NCBI GenBank assembly: GCA_946188165.1
Contig: CAMHTW010000006.1
Coordinates: forward strand, 33,658 to 97,657
DNA: 64,000 nt
Source of the DNA: an uncultured Prevotella sp.
GTDB lineage: Bacteria > Bacteroidota > Bacteroidia > Bacteroidales > Bacteroidaceae
Reading direction: 5' to 3'
Shown: one piece after another, positions 43,486-52,808 of the stretch
How the letters are laid out: each line of letters opens with the position of its first letter
Position numbering within the stretch: the stretch's first letter is position 1
The notes under the pieces: generated by a model
What the model was told of the DNA's origin: nothing
The model's database searches: none
What the model saw: the letters and a program-made list of their open reading frames with translations, nothing else
Translations under genes and position numbers: made by a program

Positions 43486-44433
43486 TTATTTATCATCTTT
43501 TATTTCCGCTGAACTATTCTTGCCTAACACAACCCATTTACCTCCAAGATGGGGCTTGGCACAACCACATGGGCTGCTGTGCATGGCATGCTTATAGTTG
43601 CACACCCATGCCAGCCTCACGCCTGTTGGCTTGCTGGCCATCGCATAATTGCGCGCCTTAACTGGAGATGATGAAGGGGGAACGGCCAATTTCTCAAGTA
43701 TGGCCGAAAGCATCTTGACTTTGACTGCTTTCTGGTCTTCCAACTCCTCCTTCGTCATTCTATTTGACTCTATCTTGGGAATAACAGGTATTTCAACACC
43801 TTCGTCTTGTTGCAACAAAGTGAGCACTCGCTCGCGTAATTTCTGACAATTCTGCTCACGAACGACATCACGTTCAGAAGTATACGGCAGAACGTTCTCC
43901 AGTTTCGAGTAGTCTTGCACGATTTCCATCAACTGCTGATAGTCCGGATTCTTCTCCAACTGCTTGACCATCTGTTTGGCCTCTTCCGTCAAGGCTGTAC
44001 CGCATTTCTTGCAGAAAGCAAAATCGTTGAGTGAGTGACAGGTGGGGCACACCAAACCGCCTCTGGGACTACCGCACTCAGGACAATAGGCTTCAATACC
44101 AGACAAATGAGAACCACAAAAAGAGCACACATCTTTGCGGATATAGTGGTGACAAACTTCACAGAAATCAGCATCAGCGTCAACTTCAGCACCACAATGA
44201 GGGCACGTCATCTTGCTGATAGGTTGTCCGCACTGTGCACAGAACAATGCCTCAAGTTCATTGATAGCTCCACAATAGGGGCATTCCTTGCCAGCAGCCT
44301 GCTGTTGCCTTTGCTGCTGCATCATTTGAGGAATCGGTTGCTCACTCATTTGCGGGCGTATTGTCCGCTGCAGCATTTCCTGCGGCCTTACCGTCCTCTC
44401 CATTGGTCCAAAATTAGAAATATTGTCGTTCAT
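43486..44433 (-). CDS. Multi-zinc-ribbon protein at the head of the kinase/phosphatase operon
   Basis: Series of CxxC pairs: CPYCGAINELEALFCAQCG, CPHCGAEVDADADFCEVCH, CSFCGSHLSGIEAYCPECG, CPTCHSLNDFAFCKKCG. Confidence 0.9.
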   Translation of the reverse strand: MNDNISNFGPMERTVRPQEMLQRTIRPQMSEQPIPQMMQQQRQQQAAGKECPYCGAINELEALFCAQCGQPISKMTCPHCGAEVDADADFCEVCHHYIRKDVCSFCGSHLSGIEAYCPECGSPRGGLVCPTCHSLNDFAFCKKCGTALTEEAKQMVKQLEKNPDYQQLMEIVQDYSKLENVLPYTSERDVVREQNCQKLRERVLTLLQQDEGVEIPVIPKIESNRMTKEELEDQKAVKVKMLSAILEKLAVPPSSSPVKARNYAMASKPTGVRLAWVCNYKHAMHSSPCGCAKPHLGGKWVVLGKNSSAEIKDDK

Positions 44434-44461
44434 TACGTAGACGATTAGTAATATATTGATG

Positions 44462-44490
44462 CAAAGTTACACATTTTTTTTTATTACAAA
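44462..44490 (-). promoter_or_regulatory. Promoter for the signalling operon
   Basis: Minus strand TTTG - 17 bp - TAACTTTG (44469..44462). Confidence 0.55.
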
Positions 44491-44492
44491 GA

Positions 44493-44525
44493 AAAAACCG
44501 CCGTAAATTTATATTTACGACGGCA
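44493..44525 (-). terminator. Hairpin terminator downstream of the M13 peptidase gene
   Basis: Minus strand gccgtcgtaaatataaatttacggcggTTTTTT. Confidence 0.75.
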
Positions 44526-44551
44526 TTTTTCATCGATTTTAACAAAAAATG

Positions 44552-46579
44552 TTACCAAAGAGGCAATCGTTCTGCTTTTGGAACGAATAATTTATCACTT
44601 TCTTTCACACCAAAGGCTTCATACCACATGTCAATATGAGGCAACGCACCATTGACACGGTAACGTCCCAATGAGTGGGGGTCACTCTTCGTGCGATTAC
44701 GGATTTCAGCCTCTGTGATGTTACCTGCCCATACACCAGCGTATGCAATAAAAAAGCGCTGGTCGGCAGTCAACCCATCAATAACAGGTAAGGGGTTACG
44801 CTTGGTAGCATTCTTATAGGCATACCACGAAACCTGTAGACCACCATGGTCAGCCAGGTTCTCGCCAAGCGTCAGACGGCCATTGGCATTCAGGTCAGGC
44901 AACACTTTGATATTCGAGAAGAAATCAGCGAACTTATCTGTACGAGAAGTAAAATTCTTTCCATCCTCTTCCTTCCACCAGTCGTGCATGTTTCCATCCT
45001 TATCATACTGACGTCCCTGATCATCAAAACCATGCGTCATCTCATGTCCAATCACGACACCAATAGCACCATAGTTAAAGGCATCATCAGCCGTTGGGTC
45101 AAAGAACGGAACTTGCAGAATACCAGCAGGAAAACAGATTTCGTTCGTGGTAGGGTTATAGTAAGCGTTAACCGTCTGCGGCGTCATGTGCCAGTCGTCA
45201 CGGTCAACGGGTTTACCAGCTGTATGGTCTATATGCCACGCTGTCCAAAAGCGGCGGCACTCCATCATATTATCATAGTATGATTTTTTCGCATCAATCT
45301 TCAAGCCAGAAAGGTCTGTCCACTTGTCAGGATAACCAATCTTCACATAGAAGGTATTGAGTTTCAGCAGCGCATTCACCTTCGTAGAATCGTCCATCCA
45401 GTCCTGGGCAGCAATGCGCTCGCCTAAGGCAACGCGCAGGTTCTCGACCAGCGTCTTCATGCGCTCCTTAGAGGAAGCAGGGAAATACTTCTTCACGTAG
45501 ATGCGTCCCAAAGCCTCACCCATCACGCCTTGCACCTGATTGGTTGAACGGCGCCACAAAGGATGGTCTTCCTTCCTGCCTGAGAATATTTTACCGTAAA
45601 AATCAAAGTTAGCCTCACGGACGGCATCGTTCAAGTAACCTGTACAACCATCGATAATGCCCCACTCCATCACGTCACGGAACTCGGCGGGAGTCATGGT
45701 CGAGAACAGCTTGTCGGCAGCCTCCATAAAGGCGGGCTGGCCAACGACCATCTCCTGAATATACTGGCTCTTGACACCTTTGGCATTCATCTGGCGCTCC
45801 AACATCAGGTGAGGATAATTCGCATCGAACTCCTTCAGGGTCATCTTGTTATAGTTGGCCTGCGGGTCACGCAGTTCCGTATTCGACTTCGATGCTTTAG
45901 CCAAGGCCACCTCCACCTTCATGATGTTCTTCATCTTCTTCTCGGCCACGCTCTTCTTGAAGCCAAACAGTTGAAACATACGGACAATATGCTTCTTGTA
46001 TGCCTCACGAATCTTGGTGGTAGCCTCGTCGGTCTCCACATAATAGTCTTTCTGCCCCAAGGTCAGTCCCCCCTGCGAGATGTTAAGGATATTGTTCGTG
46101 GCATTCTTCTCGTCAGCACCGATATACGTACCAAACAGCTGTGATTCGCCATAAGACATCAGCTCCAACTGGATGTCGAACAACTGGTCCTTGGTCTTGG
46201 CAGCCTCCATTTTCTTAATGAGAGGCATCACCGGTGCCAGACCATCCTGCTCACGACGGGCAGAATCCATTGCCAGTTTATAGAGGTCGCTCAGTTTCTG
46301 TTCGACGGTACCGGCAGGATAGGTATTTTCCTGCAGTTCCTTCAAGATGCTGTTAATGCGCTTGTTATTATCTTCGGCCAAGCGGTCGAAACTGCCAAAG
46401 CGTGAATAGGCAGCAGGCAGCGGATTGGCTTTCATCCATCCGCCACAGGCATACTCGTAGAAGTCGTCGCCAGGGCGCACACTCTTGTCGAGGTCGTTCA
46501 TGTTGATGCCCGACTTCAACTGTGCCGATGCAGTGACTACTGTCACTGCTAATGCCATCATAGTCAGTAATTTCTTCAT
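44552..46579 (-). CDS. M13 family metallopeptidase (PepO/neprilysin-like)
   Basis: AIGVVIGHEMTHGFDDQGRQYDKDGN, NGRLTLGENLADHGGLQ, C-terminal LW. Confidence 0.96.
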   Translation of the reverse strand: MKKLLTMMALAVTVVTASAQLKSGINMNDLDKSVRPGDDFYEYACGGWMKANPLPAAYSRFGSFDRLAEDNNKRINSILKELQENTYPAGTVEQKLSDLYKLAMDSARREQDGLAPVMPLIKKMEAAKTKDQLFDIQLELMSYGESQLFGTYIGADEKNATNNILNISQGGLTLGQKDYYVETDEATTKIREAYKKHIVRMFQLFGFKKSVAEKKMKNIMKVEVALAKASKSNTELRDPQANYNKMTLKEFDANYPHLMLERQMNAKGVKSQYIQEMVVGQPAFMEAADKLFSTMTPAEFRDVMEWGIIDGCTGYLNDAVREANFDFYGKIFSGRKEDHPLWRRSTNQVQGVMGEALGRIYVKKYFPASSKERMKTLVENLRVALGERIAAQDWMDDSTKVNALLKLNTFYVKIGYPDKWTDLSGLKIDAKKSYYDNMMECRRFWTAWHIDHTAGKPVDRDDWHMTPQTVNAYYNPTTNEICFPAGILQVPFFDPTADDAFNYGAIGVVIGHEMTHGFDDQGRQYDKDGNMHDWWKEEDGKNFTSRTDKFADFFSNIKVLPDLNANGRLTLGENLADHGGLQVSWYAYKNATKRNPLPVIDGLTADQRFFIAYAGVWAGNITEAEIRNRTKSDPHSLGRYRVNGALPHIDMWYEAFGVKESDKLFVPKAERLPLW

Positions 46580-46593
46580 ATTGTATTGTTTGT

Positions 46594-48564
46594 TTAAAAT
46601 AATAATTGTTCCAATTCTTCCGATAGTCGTTCCCAGCGTTCCACTTCTTCGTCAAGAGCTTTCTTCGTTGAGGTATATTCTGTCACAAACTCCATGTTCG
46701 ACGCATTCTCTGGCTTCATCAGCAATTCGTCCAGTTCCTTTAGTCTGCGTTCCATATCGCTGATTTTACGTTCCGACTGCTCGACAGCCTTTTCGGCCTT
46801 CCGCAACTGCTTCTGCTGTTCCTTGTGTTCGACATAACTGGTATTCTTCGTTGCCGAAGGTTTAGCGGTTATTATTCCGACGCCTGCGGACTTGTTGTCT
46901 GACGCCTGCGGACTCTCAGTCCGTGCCTGACGGACTGTCAGGCCCAGCTCGTCCAGTTCTGAAATCTTCTTAGACTGCAGGAAGTCGTAGATGCCTCCCA
47001 GATGCTCGCGGACCTTGCCACCTCCGAACTCATAGACCTTCGTAACAAGACCATCCAGGAATTCACGGTCGTGACTGACGATAATGGCCGTTCCGTCGAA
47101 AGCCTTGATGGCTTCTTTCAGCACATCCTTCGATGCCATATCCAGGTGGTTGGTAGGCTCGTCAAGTATCAGCATATTGACAGGCTCCAGCAACAAACGA
47201 ATCATAGCCAACCGACTGCGTTCACCGCCGCTGAGCACCTTGACCTTCTTATCCGACTCTTCGCCTCCAAACATGAAGGCGCCCAGTATATCGTTGATTT
47301 TCAATCGGACCTCGCCCTTTGCGACGTTATCAATCGTCTGGAACACCGTCAGGCTTTCGTCTAACAGCTGTGCCTGGTTCTGTGCGAAATAGCCTATCTG
47401 CACATTATGTCCCACCTTCAGATGACCCTCGAAAGGAATCTCGTTCATGATACATTTTACCAGCGTCGACTTACCCTCGCCATTCTTACCAACGAAGGCT
47501 ACTTTCTCGCCGCGCTTGATGGTCAGGTTTACGTGGTCGAACACCACATGCGCATACTCCTTCCTGACATCCTCGCAGATGACGGGATAGTCGCCACTGC
47601 GCAGACAGGGCGGGAACTTCAGGTGCATGGCCGAGTTATCGACCTCGTCCACTTCAATAGGCACAATTTTCTCCAGCTGCTTCACCTTCTGCTGCACCTG
47701 CACGGCCTTCGTAGCCTTGTAGCGGAAGCGCTCGATGAAGTCCTTCATCTCAGCCACTTCCTTCTGCTGGTTCTCGTAGGCTCGCAACTGCTGTTCACGA
47801 CGCTCTTTGCGCAGCACGACATATTCGTCGTACTTCACCTTGTAGTCGATAATCTGTCCGCACGATATTTCCAGCGTCCTGTTCGATACATTATTAATAA
47901 AGGCACGGTCGTGGCTCACCAGCACGACAGCTTTGGCCGATTGGGAAAGGAACTGTTCCAGCCACTGGATAGACTCGATATCCAAGTGGTTGGTAGGCTC
48001 GTCGAGCAGCAACACGTCAGGCTTCTGCAACAGAATCTTGGCCAATTCTATACGCATGCGCCAACCGCCCGAGAACTCCTTGGTCGGTCGTTCCAGATCG
48101 TCTCTGGTGAATCCCAATCCCGCCAATGTCCGTTCCAGTTCTGCCTCACGACTCTCAGCACCCATCATCATATAGCGTTCGTGTTCCGTCGTGTAGCGTT
48201 CCACCAGCGCCATATAGTCTTCACTCTCGTAGTCAGTCCGCTCGTTCATCTGACGTTCCAACTGTTCTACATGCGCTTTCAGGTCGGTAATATTCGCAAA
48301 AGCCTTCTGAGCCTCTTGTCTGACTGTCGTATCGTCCTGCAAGTTCATGACCTGAGGCAGATAGCCGATGGTCGTATCCTGCGGCACGCTGACCGTGCCA
48401 CTGGTGGGCTTCTGCAGTCCGCAAAGTATCTTGAGCAGTGTAGATTTTCCGGCTCCGTTCTTACCCACGAGGGCTATACGATCTTTGTCGTTGACCACGA
48501 AACTGGCGTTCGCAAACAACGGCTTCACGCTGAATTCTACACGCAATCCTTCTACTGAAATCAT
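46594..48564 (-). CDS. ABC-F family ATPase
   Basis: Two ABC cassettes: GKNGAGKSTLLK ... EFSGGWRMRIELAKILLQKPDVLLLDEPTNHLD and GKNGEGKSTLVK ... LSGGERSRLAMIRLLLEPVNMLILDEPTNHLD. Confidence 0.96.
   Translation of the reverse strand: MISVEGLRVEFSVKPLFANASFVVNDKDRIALVGKNGAGKSTLLKILCGLQKPTSGTVSVPQDTTIGYLPQVMNLQDDTTVRQEAQKAFANITDLKAHVEQLERQMNERTDYESEDYMALVERYTTEHERYMMMGAESREAELERTLAGLGFTRDDLERPTKEFSGGWRMRIELAKILLQKPDVLLLDEPTNHLDIESIQWLEQFLSQSAKAVVLVSHDRAFINNVSNRTLEISCGQIIDYKVKYDEYVVLRKERREQQLRAYENQQKEVAEMKDFIERFRYKATKAVQVQQKVKQLEKIVPIEVDEVDNSAMHLKFPPCLRSGDYPVICEDVRKEYAHVVFDHVNLTIKRGEKVAFVGKNGEGKSTLVKCIMNEIPFEGHLKVGHNVQIGYFAQNQAQLLDESLTVFQTIDNVAKGEVRLKINDILGAFMFGGEESDKKVKVLSGGERSRLAMIRLLLEPVNMLILDEPTNHLDMASKDVLKEAIKAFDGTAIIVSHDREFLDGLVTKVYEFGGGKVREHLGGIYDFLQSKKISELDELGLTVRQARTESPQASDNKSAGVGIITAKPSATKNTSYVEHKEQQKQLRKAEKAVEQSERKISDMERRLKELDELLMKPENASNMEFVTEYTSTKKALDEEVERWERLSEELEQLLF
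46879..46943. repeat. Direct and inverted repeats within the ABC-F CDS
   Basis: gacgcctgcggact at 46879-46892 and 46901-46914; gcctgac-ggact-gtcaggc perfect inverted repeat at 46925-46943. Confidence 0.75.
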
Positions 48565-48586
48565 ACCTTTATATTAATAAATAGGG

Positions 48587-48650
48587 TGCAAAGGTACAAA
48601 TAAATTAAGAATTAAGAATTAAGAATTAAGAATTATTTTGTACCTTTGCA
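48587..48650. promoter_or_regulatory. Divergent promoter pair forming a 14-bp inverted repeat around a heptamer array
   Basis: tgcaaaggtacaaa (48587-48600) / tttgtacctttgca (48637-48650), flanking aattaag repeats. Confidence 0.65.
48601..48636. repeat. AATTAAG heptamer tandem repeat
   Basis: taaattaagaattaagaattaagaattaagaattat. Confidence 0.85.
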
Positions 48651-48671
48651 CGAAAATTGAACAAAACTATC

Positions 48672-50675
48672 ATGACAGACGACAAAATAACGCGGATGCA
48701 GCAGCTGGTCAGCGAGCTGAACGAGGCTTCCGACGCCTATTACAATGGTCGTGCCGAACTGATGACCGACTACGAGTGGGACCAGCGGTTTGACGAACTG
48801 AAACGACTGGAGACTGAGACTGGCACTACCCTGCCCGACTCTCCTACACAGAAAGTTTCGGAAGACACCATTACCGGTCAGAAGGAAGCGCACGAATTTG
48901 CGGCGCTCTCGCTGGCCAAGACCAAGCAGACTGGCGAACTGGTGAAGTGGGCCGAGGAGCGTCCCATCTGGATTTCATGGAAGTTGGACGGTCTGACGCT
49001 GGTGGTCACCTACGACGACGGCCGACTGACCAAGGTGGTGACGCGTGGCAACGGACACATCGGCACCAACATCACGCACCTGTCGCGTTCCATCAGCGGC
49101 ATTCCCCAGGAGATTAGTGCCAAGGGGCATACCGTGATTCGCGGCGAGGCCGTCATCTCGTACGACGACTTCGAACGCTTCGTCATGGAGAGCGGTGAGG
49201 ACTATGCCAACCCGCGCAACCTGGCATCAGGGTCGCTGACGCTGAAGGATGCCGACGAGGTAAAGGCTCGTCATATCCAGTGGATTCCCTTTACATTAGT
49301 ATATACTGAAGAGGACATCACGAGTTGGGGCGAGCGCATGGATTGGCTGGACCGCCAGGGTTTCAACACCGTCGAGCGCCAACAGCTGGAACACCCAGAT
49401 CTCAGTGCCGTGGAAGCCTGTATAGCCGGCTTCACCGCAGAAGTCACGTCGAAGCAGAACCCCTATCCCGTCGATGGTCTTGTCGTCTGCTACGACGATA
49501 CGGCCTATGCCCAGACGGGTTCCGTGACGGGCCACCACGCCACCCGTGCCGGACTGGCATTCAAGTGGCAGGACGAGGCTGCCGATACGATATTAAAAGA
49601 GGTGGAGTGGTCGTGCGCCGCCAGCACTATCTCGCCCGTGGCCGTCTTCCAGCCAGTCGAGCTGGAGGGCACGACCGTCAAGCGTGCCTCGCTTTGCAAC
49701 ATCAGCGAGTGCGAGCGCTTGGGCATTGGCGACGCCGGCACGCAGATTAGCGTCATCAAGGCCAACAAGATCATCCCGAAAGTTATTGCCGTCACACAGA
49801 GCGTCGGCACGTTCAGCGTGCCTGGCGAGTGCCCCGTCTGCCATGCGCCGACGCAGGTAGTGGTCAGCGAGGCCAGCGGCACGAAGACGCTACGCTGTAC
49901 CAATCCCGACTGTGCTGCCAAGCAACTGAAGAAGTTGGCACGCTTCGTGTCGAAGGAGGGCATGAACATCGACGGCATCTCTGAGCAGACGCTGGCTAAG
50001 TTCATCAACTTAGGCTGGATTAGCGAGTATGCCGACATCTACGACCTGCGCAGCCACATTCTGGAACTCTCGCGTATGGAGGGCTTTGGCGAGAAGTCGG
50101 CATCGAACATCATGCGTAGCATCGACAAGAGCCGCGAGGTGGAGGCCCACCGCCTGCTCTTCGCGCTCAGCATTCCGCTGTGCGGTCTCGACGTCTGCAA
50201 GCGTCTGCTGTCGGCCTACTCGCTGGACGATTTGGTCAACGAAGCCATCAAGCAGAGCGACGACCTCTTTGCAACGCAGGCCGAACCGCAGGACGTCTTT
50301 GCACACATCAACAGCATCGGCCCCGAGAAGTCGGCACAGTTCGTACAATGGTTCCGCAATGCGCAGAACCTGGCCCGCTACCGCCGGCTGAAGGAGAAGC
50401 TGAACATCAAGGCGCTCGACTTGGCACCGACGGGCAATGCCTGCCAGGGGCTGACCTTCGTCATTACCGGCGACGTGCACCACTACAAGAACCGCAACGA
50501 GCTGAAAGCTTACATCGAGTCGCAGGGCGGCAAGGTGGCATCGGCGGTCAGCGGCTCGACGTCCTTCCTTATTAATAATGACGTCACATCGACATCGGGC
50601 AAGAACAAGAAGGCCCAACAGCTTGGCATTCCCATTATCAGTGAAGACGACTTCATATCAAAATATCAACAATGA
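48672..50675 (+). CDS. ligA: NAD-dependent DNA ligase
   Basis: ISWKLDGLTLVV (KxDG), CPVCHAPTQVVVSEASGTKTLRCTNPDCAAKQ zinc finger, C-terminal BRCT GLTFVITGDVHHYKNRNELKAYIESQGGKV. Confidence 0.93.
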   Translation: MTDDKITRMQQLVSELNEASDAYYNGRAELMTDYEWDQRFDELKRLETETGTTLPDSPTQKVSEDTITGQKEAHEFAALSLAKTKQTGELVKWAEERPIWISWKLDGLTLVVTYDDGRLTKVVTRGNGHIGTNITHLSRSISGIPQEISAKGHTVIRGEAVISYDDFERFVMESGEDYANPRNLASGSLTLKDADEVKARHIQWIPFTLVYTEEDITSWGERMDWLDRQGFNTVERQQLEHPDLSAVEACIAGFTAEVTSKQNPYPVDGLVVCYDDTAYAQTGSVTGHHATRAGLAFKWQDEAADTILKEVEWSCAASTISPVAVFQPVELEGTTVKRASLCNISECERLGIGDAGTQISVIKANKIIPKVIAVTQSVGTFSVPGECPVCHAPTQVVVSEASGTKTLRCTNPDCAAKQLKKLARFVSKEGMNIDGISEQTLAKFINLGWISEYADIYDLRSHILELSRMEGFGEKSASNIMRSIDKSREVEAHRLLFALSIPLCGLDVCKRLLSAYSLDDLVNEAIKQSDDLFATQAEPQDVFAHINSIGPEKSAQFVQWFRNAQNLARYRRLKEKLNIKALDLAPTGNACQGLTFVITGDVHHYKNRNELKAYIESQGGKVASAVSGSTSFLINNDVTSTSGKNKKAQQLGIPIISEDDFISKYQQ

Positions 50676-51997
50676 CACAGAAAATGAAACGCGCCACGCT
50701 CTGCGTACAGGCAGGCTGGCAACCCAAGAACGGCGAATCGCGCGTGCTCCCCATCATCCAGAGCACCACGTTCAAGTATGACAACACGGAAGAAATGGCC
50801 GACCTCTTCGACCTGAAGAAGGAGGGCTACTTCTACACTCGCCTGCAGAATCCCACCAACGACGCGGTGGCCTCGAAGATTGCCGCACTCGAAGGCGGTG
50901 TGGGCGCTGTGCTGACCTCGTCGGGTCAGGCAGCCAACTTCTATGCCATCTTCAACATCTGTGAGGCCGGCGACCACTTCGTCACTTCCAACGAAATCTA
51001 CGGTGGCACGTACAACCTCTTCGGCATCACGCTGAAGAAACTGGGCATCGAGTGCACCTTTGTATCGCAAGAGGCCAGCGAGGAGGAAATCTCGGCAGCC
51101 TTCCGTCCTAACACCAAGGCGCTGTTCGGCGAGACCATCTCGAACCCTGGCTGCCAGATTCTGGACATCGAGAAGTTTGCACGCATCGCCCACAAGCACG
51201 GCGTGCCCCTCATCGTCGATAACACATTCCCCACACCCATCAACTGCCGTCCCTTCGAGTGGGGCGCCGACATCGTCACCCACTCCACCACGAAGTATAT
51301 GGACGGACACGCCACACAGGTGGGCGGCGTCGTCGTCGATAGCGGCAACTTCGACTGGGACACCTGCACCCACGTGGGCGCCACTACTCCCGACGGGTCA
51401 CCCTCGGGCAAAGACAAGTTCCCCGGACTCACCACGCCCGACGAGTCGTACCACGGACTGACCTACACCAAGAAGTTCGGCAAGATGGCCTACACCACCA
51501 AACTCGTTGCCCAGCTGATGCGCGACCTCGGCTCCATTCCAGCCCCACAGAACGCGTTCCTGCTGAACCTCGGACTGGAGACGCTGCACCTGCGCGTGCC
51601 CCGTCACTGCGAGAACGCCCAACGCGTGGCCGAATTCCTGGCGCAGGACGAGCGCGTGGCCTGGGTGCACTATAGCGGACTGCCCGGCGACAAGAACCAT
51701 GCACTGGCCCGAAAGTACCTGCCCAACGGCTCGTGCGGCGTCATTGCCTTCGGACTCAAGGGCGACCGCCAGACCGCCGTCCAGTTCATGGACTCGCTCC
51801 GCATGATTGCCATCGTGACCCACGTGGCCGATGCCCGCACCTGCGTGCTGCATCCCGCCAGCCATACCCACCGCCAGCTCAGCGACGAACAGCTGCGCGA
51901 GGCAGGCGTGGCTCCCGACCTGATTCGTCTCAGCGTCGGCATCGAGGACTGCGACGACATCCTGGCCGACATCCGTCAGGCGCTGGACAAGATTTAA
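50672..51997 (+). CDS. metY: O-acetylhomoserine aminocarboxypropyltransferase / cysteine synthase
   Basis: ATLCVQAGWQPKNGESRVLPIIQSTTFKYD; DIVTHSTTKYMDGHATQVGGVVVD. Confidence 0.95.
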   Translation: MTQKMKRATLCVQAGWQPKNGESRVLPIIQSTTFKYDNTEEMADLFDLKKEGYFYTRLQNPTNDAVASKIAALEGGVGAVLTSSGQAANFYAIFNICEAGDHFVTSNEIYGGTYNLFGITLKKLGIECTFVSQEASEEEISAAFRPNTKALFGETISNPGCQILDIEKFARIAHKHGVPLIVDNTFPTPINCRPFEWGADIVTHSTTKYMDGHATQVGGVVVDSGNFDWDTCTHVGATTPDGSPSGKDKFPGLTTPDESYHGLTYTKKFGKMAYTTKLVAQLMRDLGSIPAPQNAFLLNLGLETLHLRVPRHCENAQRVAEFLAQDERVAWVHYSGLPGDKNHALARKYLPNGSCGVIAFGLKGDRQTAVQFMDSLRMIAIVTHVADARTCVLHPASHTHRQLSDEQLREAGVAPDLIRLSVGIEDCDDILADIRQALDKI

Positions 51998-52031
51998 TCT
52001 TTAAATTAGAAATGAGAAATGCAAAGCCCGT

Positions 52032-52066
52032 CATTTCTCATTCCTCATTCCTCATTTCTCATTTAC
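52032..52066. repeat. Heptamer-phased intergenic repeat
   Basis: catttct cattcct cattcct catttct cattta. Confidence 0.8.
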
Positions 52067-52067
52067 T

Positions 52068-52511
52068 ATGAACATTCTCCTGATGATGCTCCGCGCACCG
52101 CGCCCCAGTCGCCAGAACGACATGCGCGCCGTGGCCAAGCCCCACTGGATCCGCAAGGGATACGACGGGCTGACCTTCTTCGGACACATCATCACGCATA
52201 CCGACGAGGAGGCCGAGGTGTTTAACCAGCACTTCGGCTCCTTTAAGAACCACGAGATGATTCACCTCTATCAGGCCCGCGACTGCCACGACTCATGGCT
52301 GCTGTTCTACCTGCGCTACGGCTGGTACTGGCTGCTGGCCAACCGCTACCGCCACCGGCTGAAGAATGCGGGCTACAGGCTGAACCCGTTCGAGATGGAG
52401 GCCTACGCCAACATGTACGACCTGCACTATCTGGACGACAAACCCCACGGCGCTGCAGGCTGGCGCCGCTACGCACGGATGTCGCTCGACGAACGGATGA
52501 AGCATCTTTAA
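52068..52511 (+). CDS. Hypothetical protein with HExxH motif (NHEMIHLYQ ... FEMEAYAN)
   Basis: Intact 147-aa ORF; HEMIH followed by a Glu in PFEMEAYANMYD. Confidence 0.75.
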   Translation: MNILLMMLRAPRPSRQNDMRAVAKPHWIRKGYDGLTFFGHIITHTDEEAEVFNQHFGSFKNHEMIHLYQARDCHDSWLLFYLRYGWYWLLANRYRHRLKNAGYRLNPFEMEAYANMYDLHYLDDKPHGAAGWRRYARMSLDERMKHL

Positions 52512-52560
52512 GACTAGAGGATGCATGATACGGGGGACAGCCCCACTTGTAAGATAACGA

Positions 52561-52595
52561 CCTCCCTGCACGTCGCTGTGCGGGGAGGTTTTTTT
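52561..52595 (+). terminator. Rho-independent terminator
   Basis: cctccctgcacgtcgctgtgcggggaggTTTTTTT. Confidence 0.85.
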
Positions 52596-52679
52596 GGGGG
52601 GGGATACACGAAGGAAAAGATAGTTTATTCAAGTTTTATTTGGAAGTTTCAACAATAATTCTAATCTTTTACAACGGTA

Positions 52680-52723
52680 TATCTCCAATTCATCTCTAGT
52701 TCATCTCTAGTTCATCTCTAGTT
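52680..52723. repeat. Second 11-bp-phased array
   Basis: tatctccaatt|catctctagtt|catctctagtt|catctctagtt. Confidence 0.8.
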
Positions 52724-52808
52724 ATATTATTAGAGATATAGTAGAGTTAAAATAGGGAAGAACATGAAATAAATTGTAGTATAACATCAACTAAATAGAA
52801 TAGGGATT

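Noticed and set aside
47407-48558. 383-aa plus-strand ORF
   Set aside because: Exactly antisense to the well-supported ABC-F gene; no recognisable domain; explained by codon bias of the true frame.
50666-51373. 235-aa minus-strand ORF
   Set aside because: Antisense to metY; no family resemblance.
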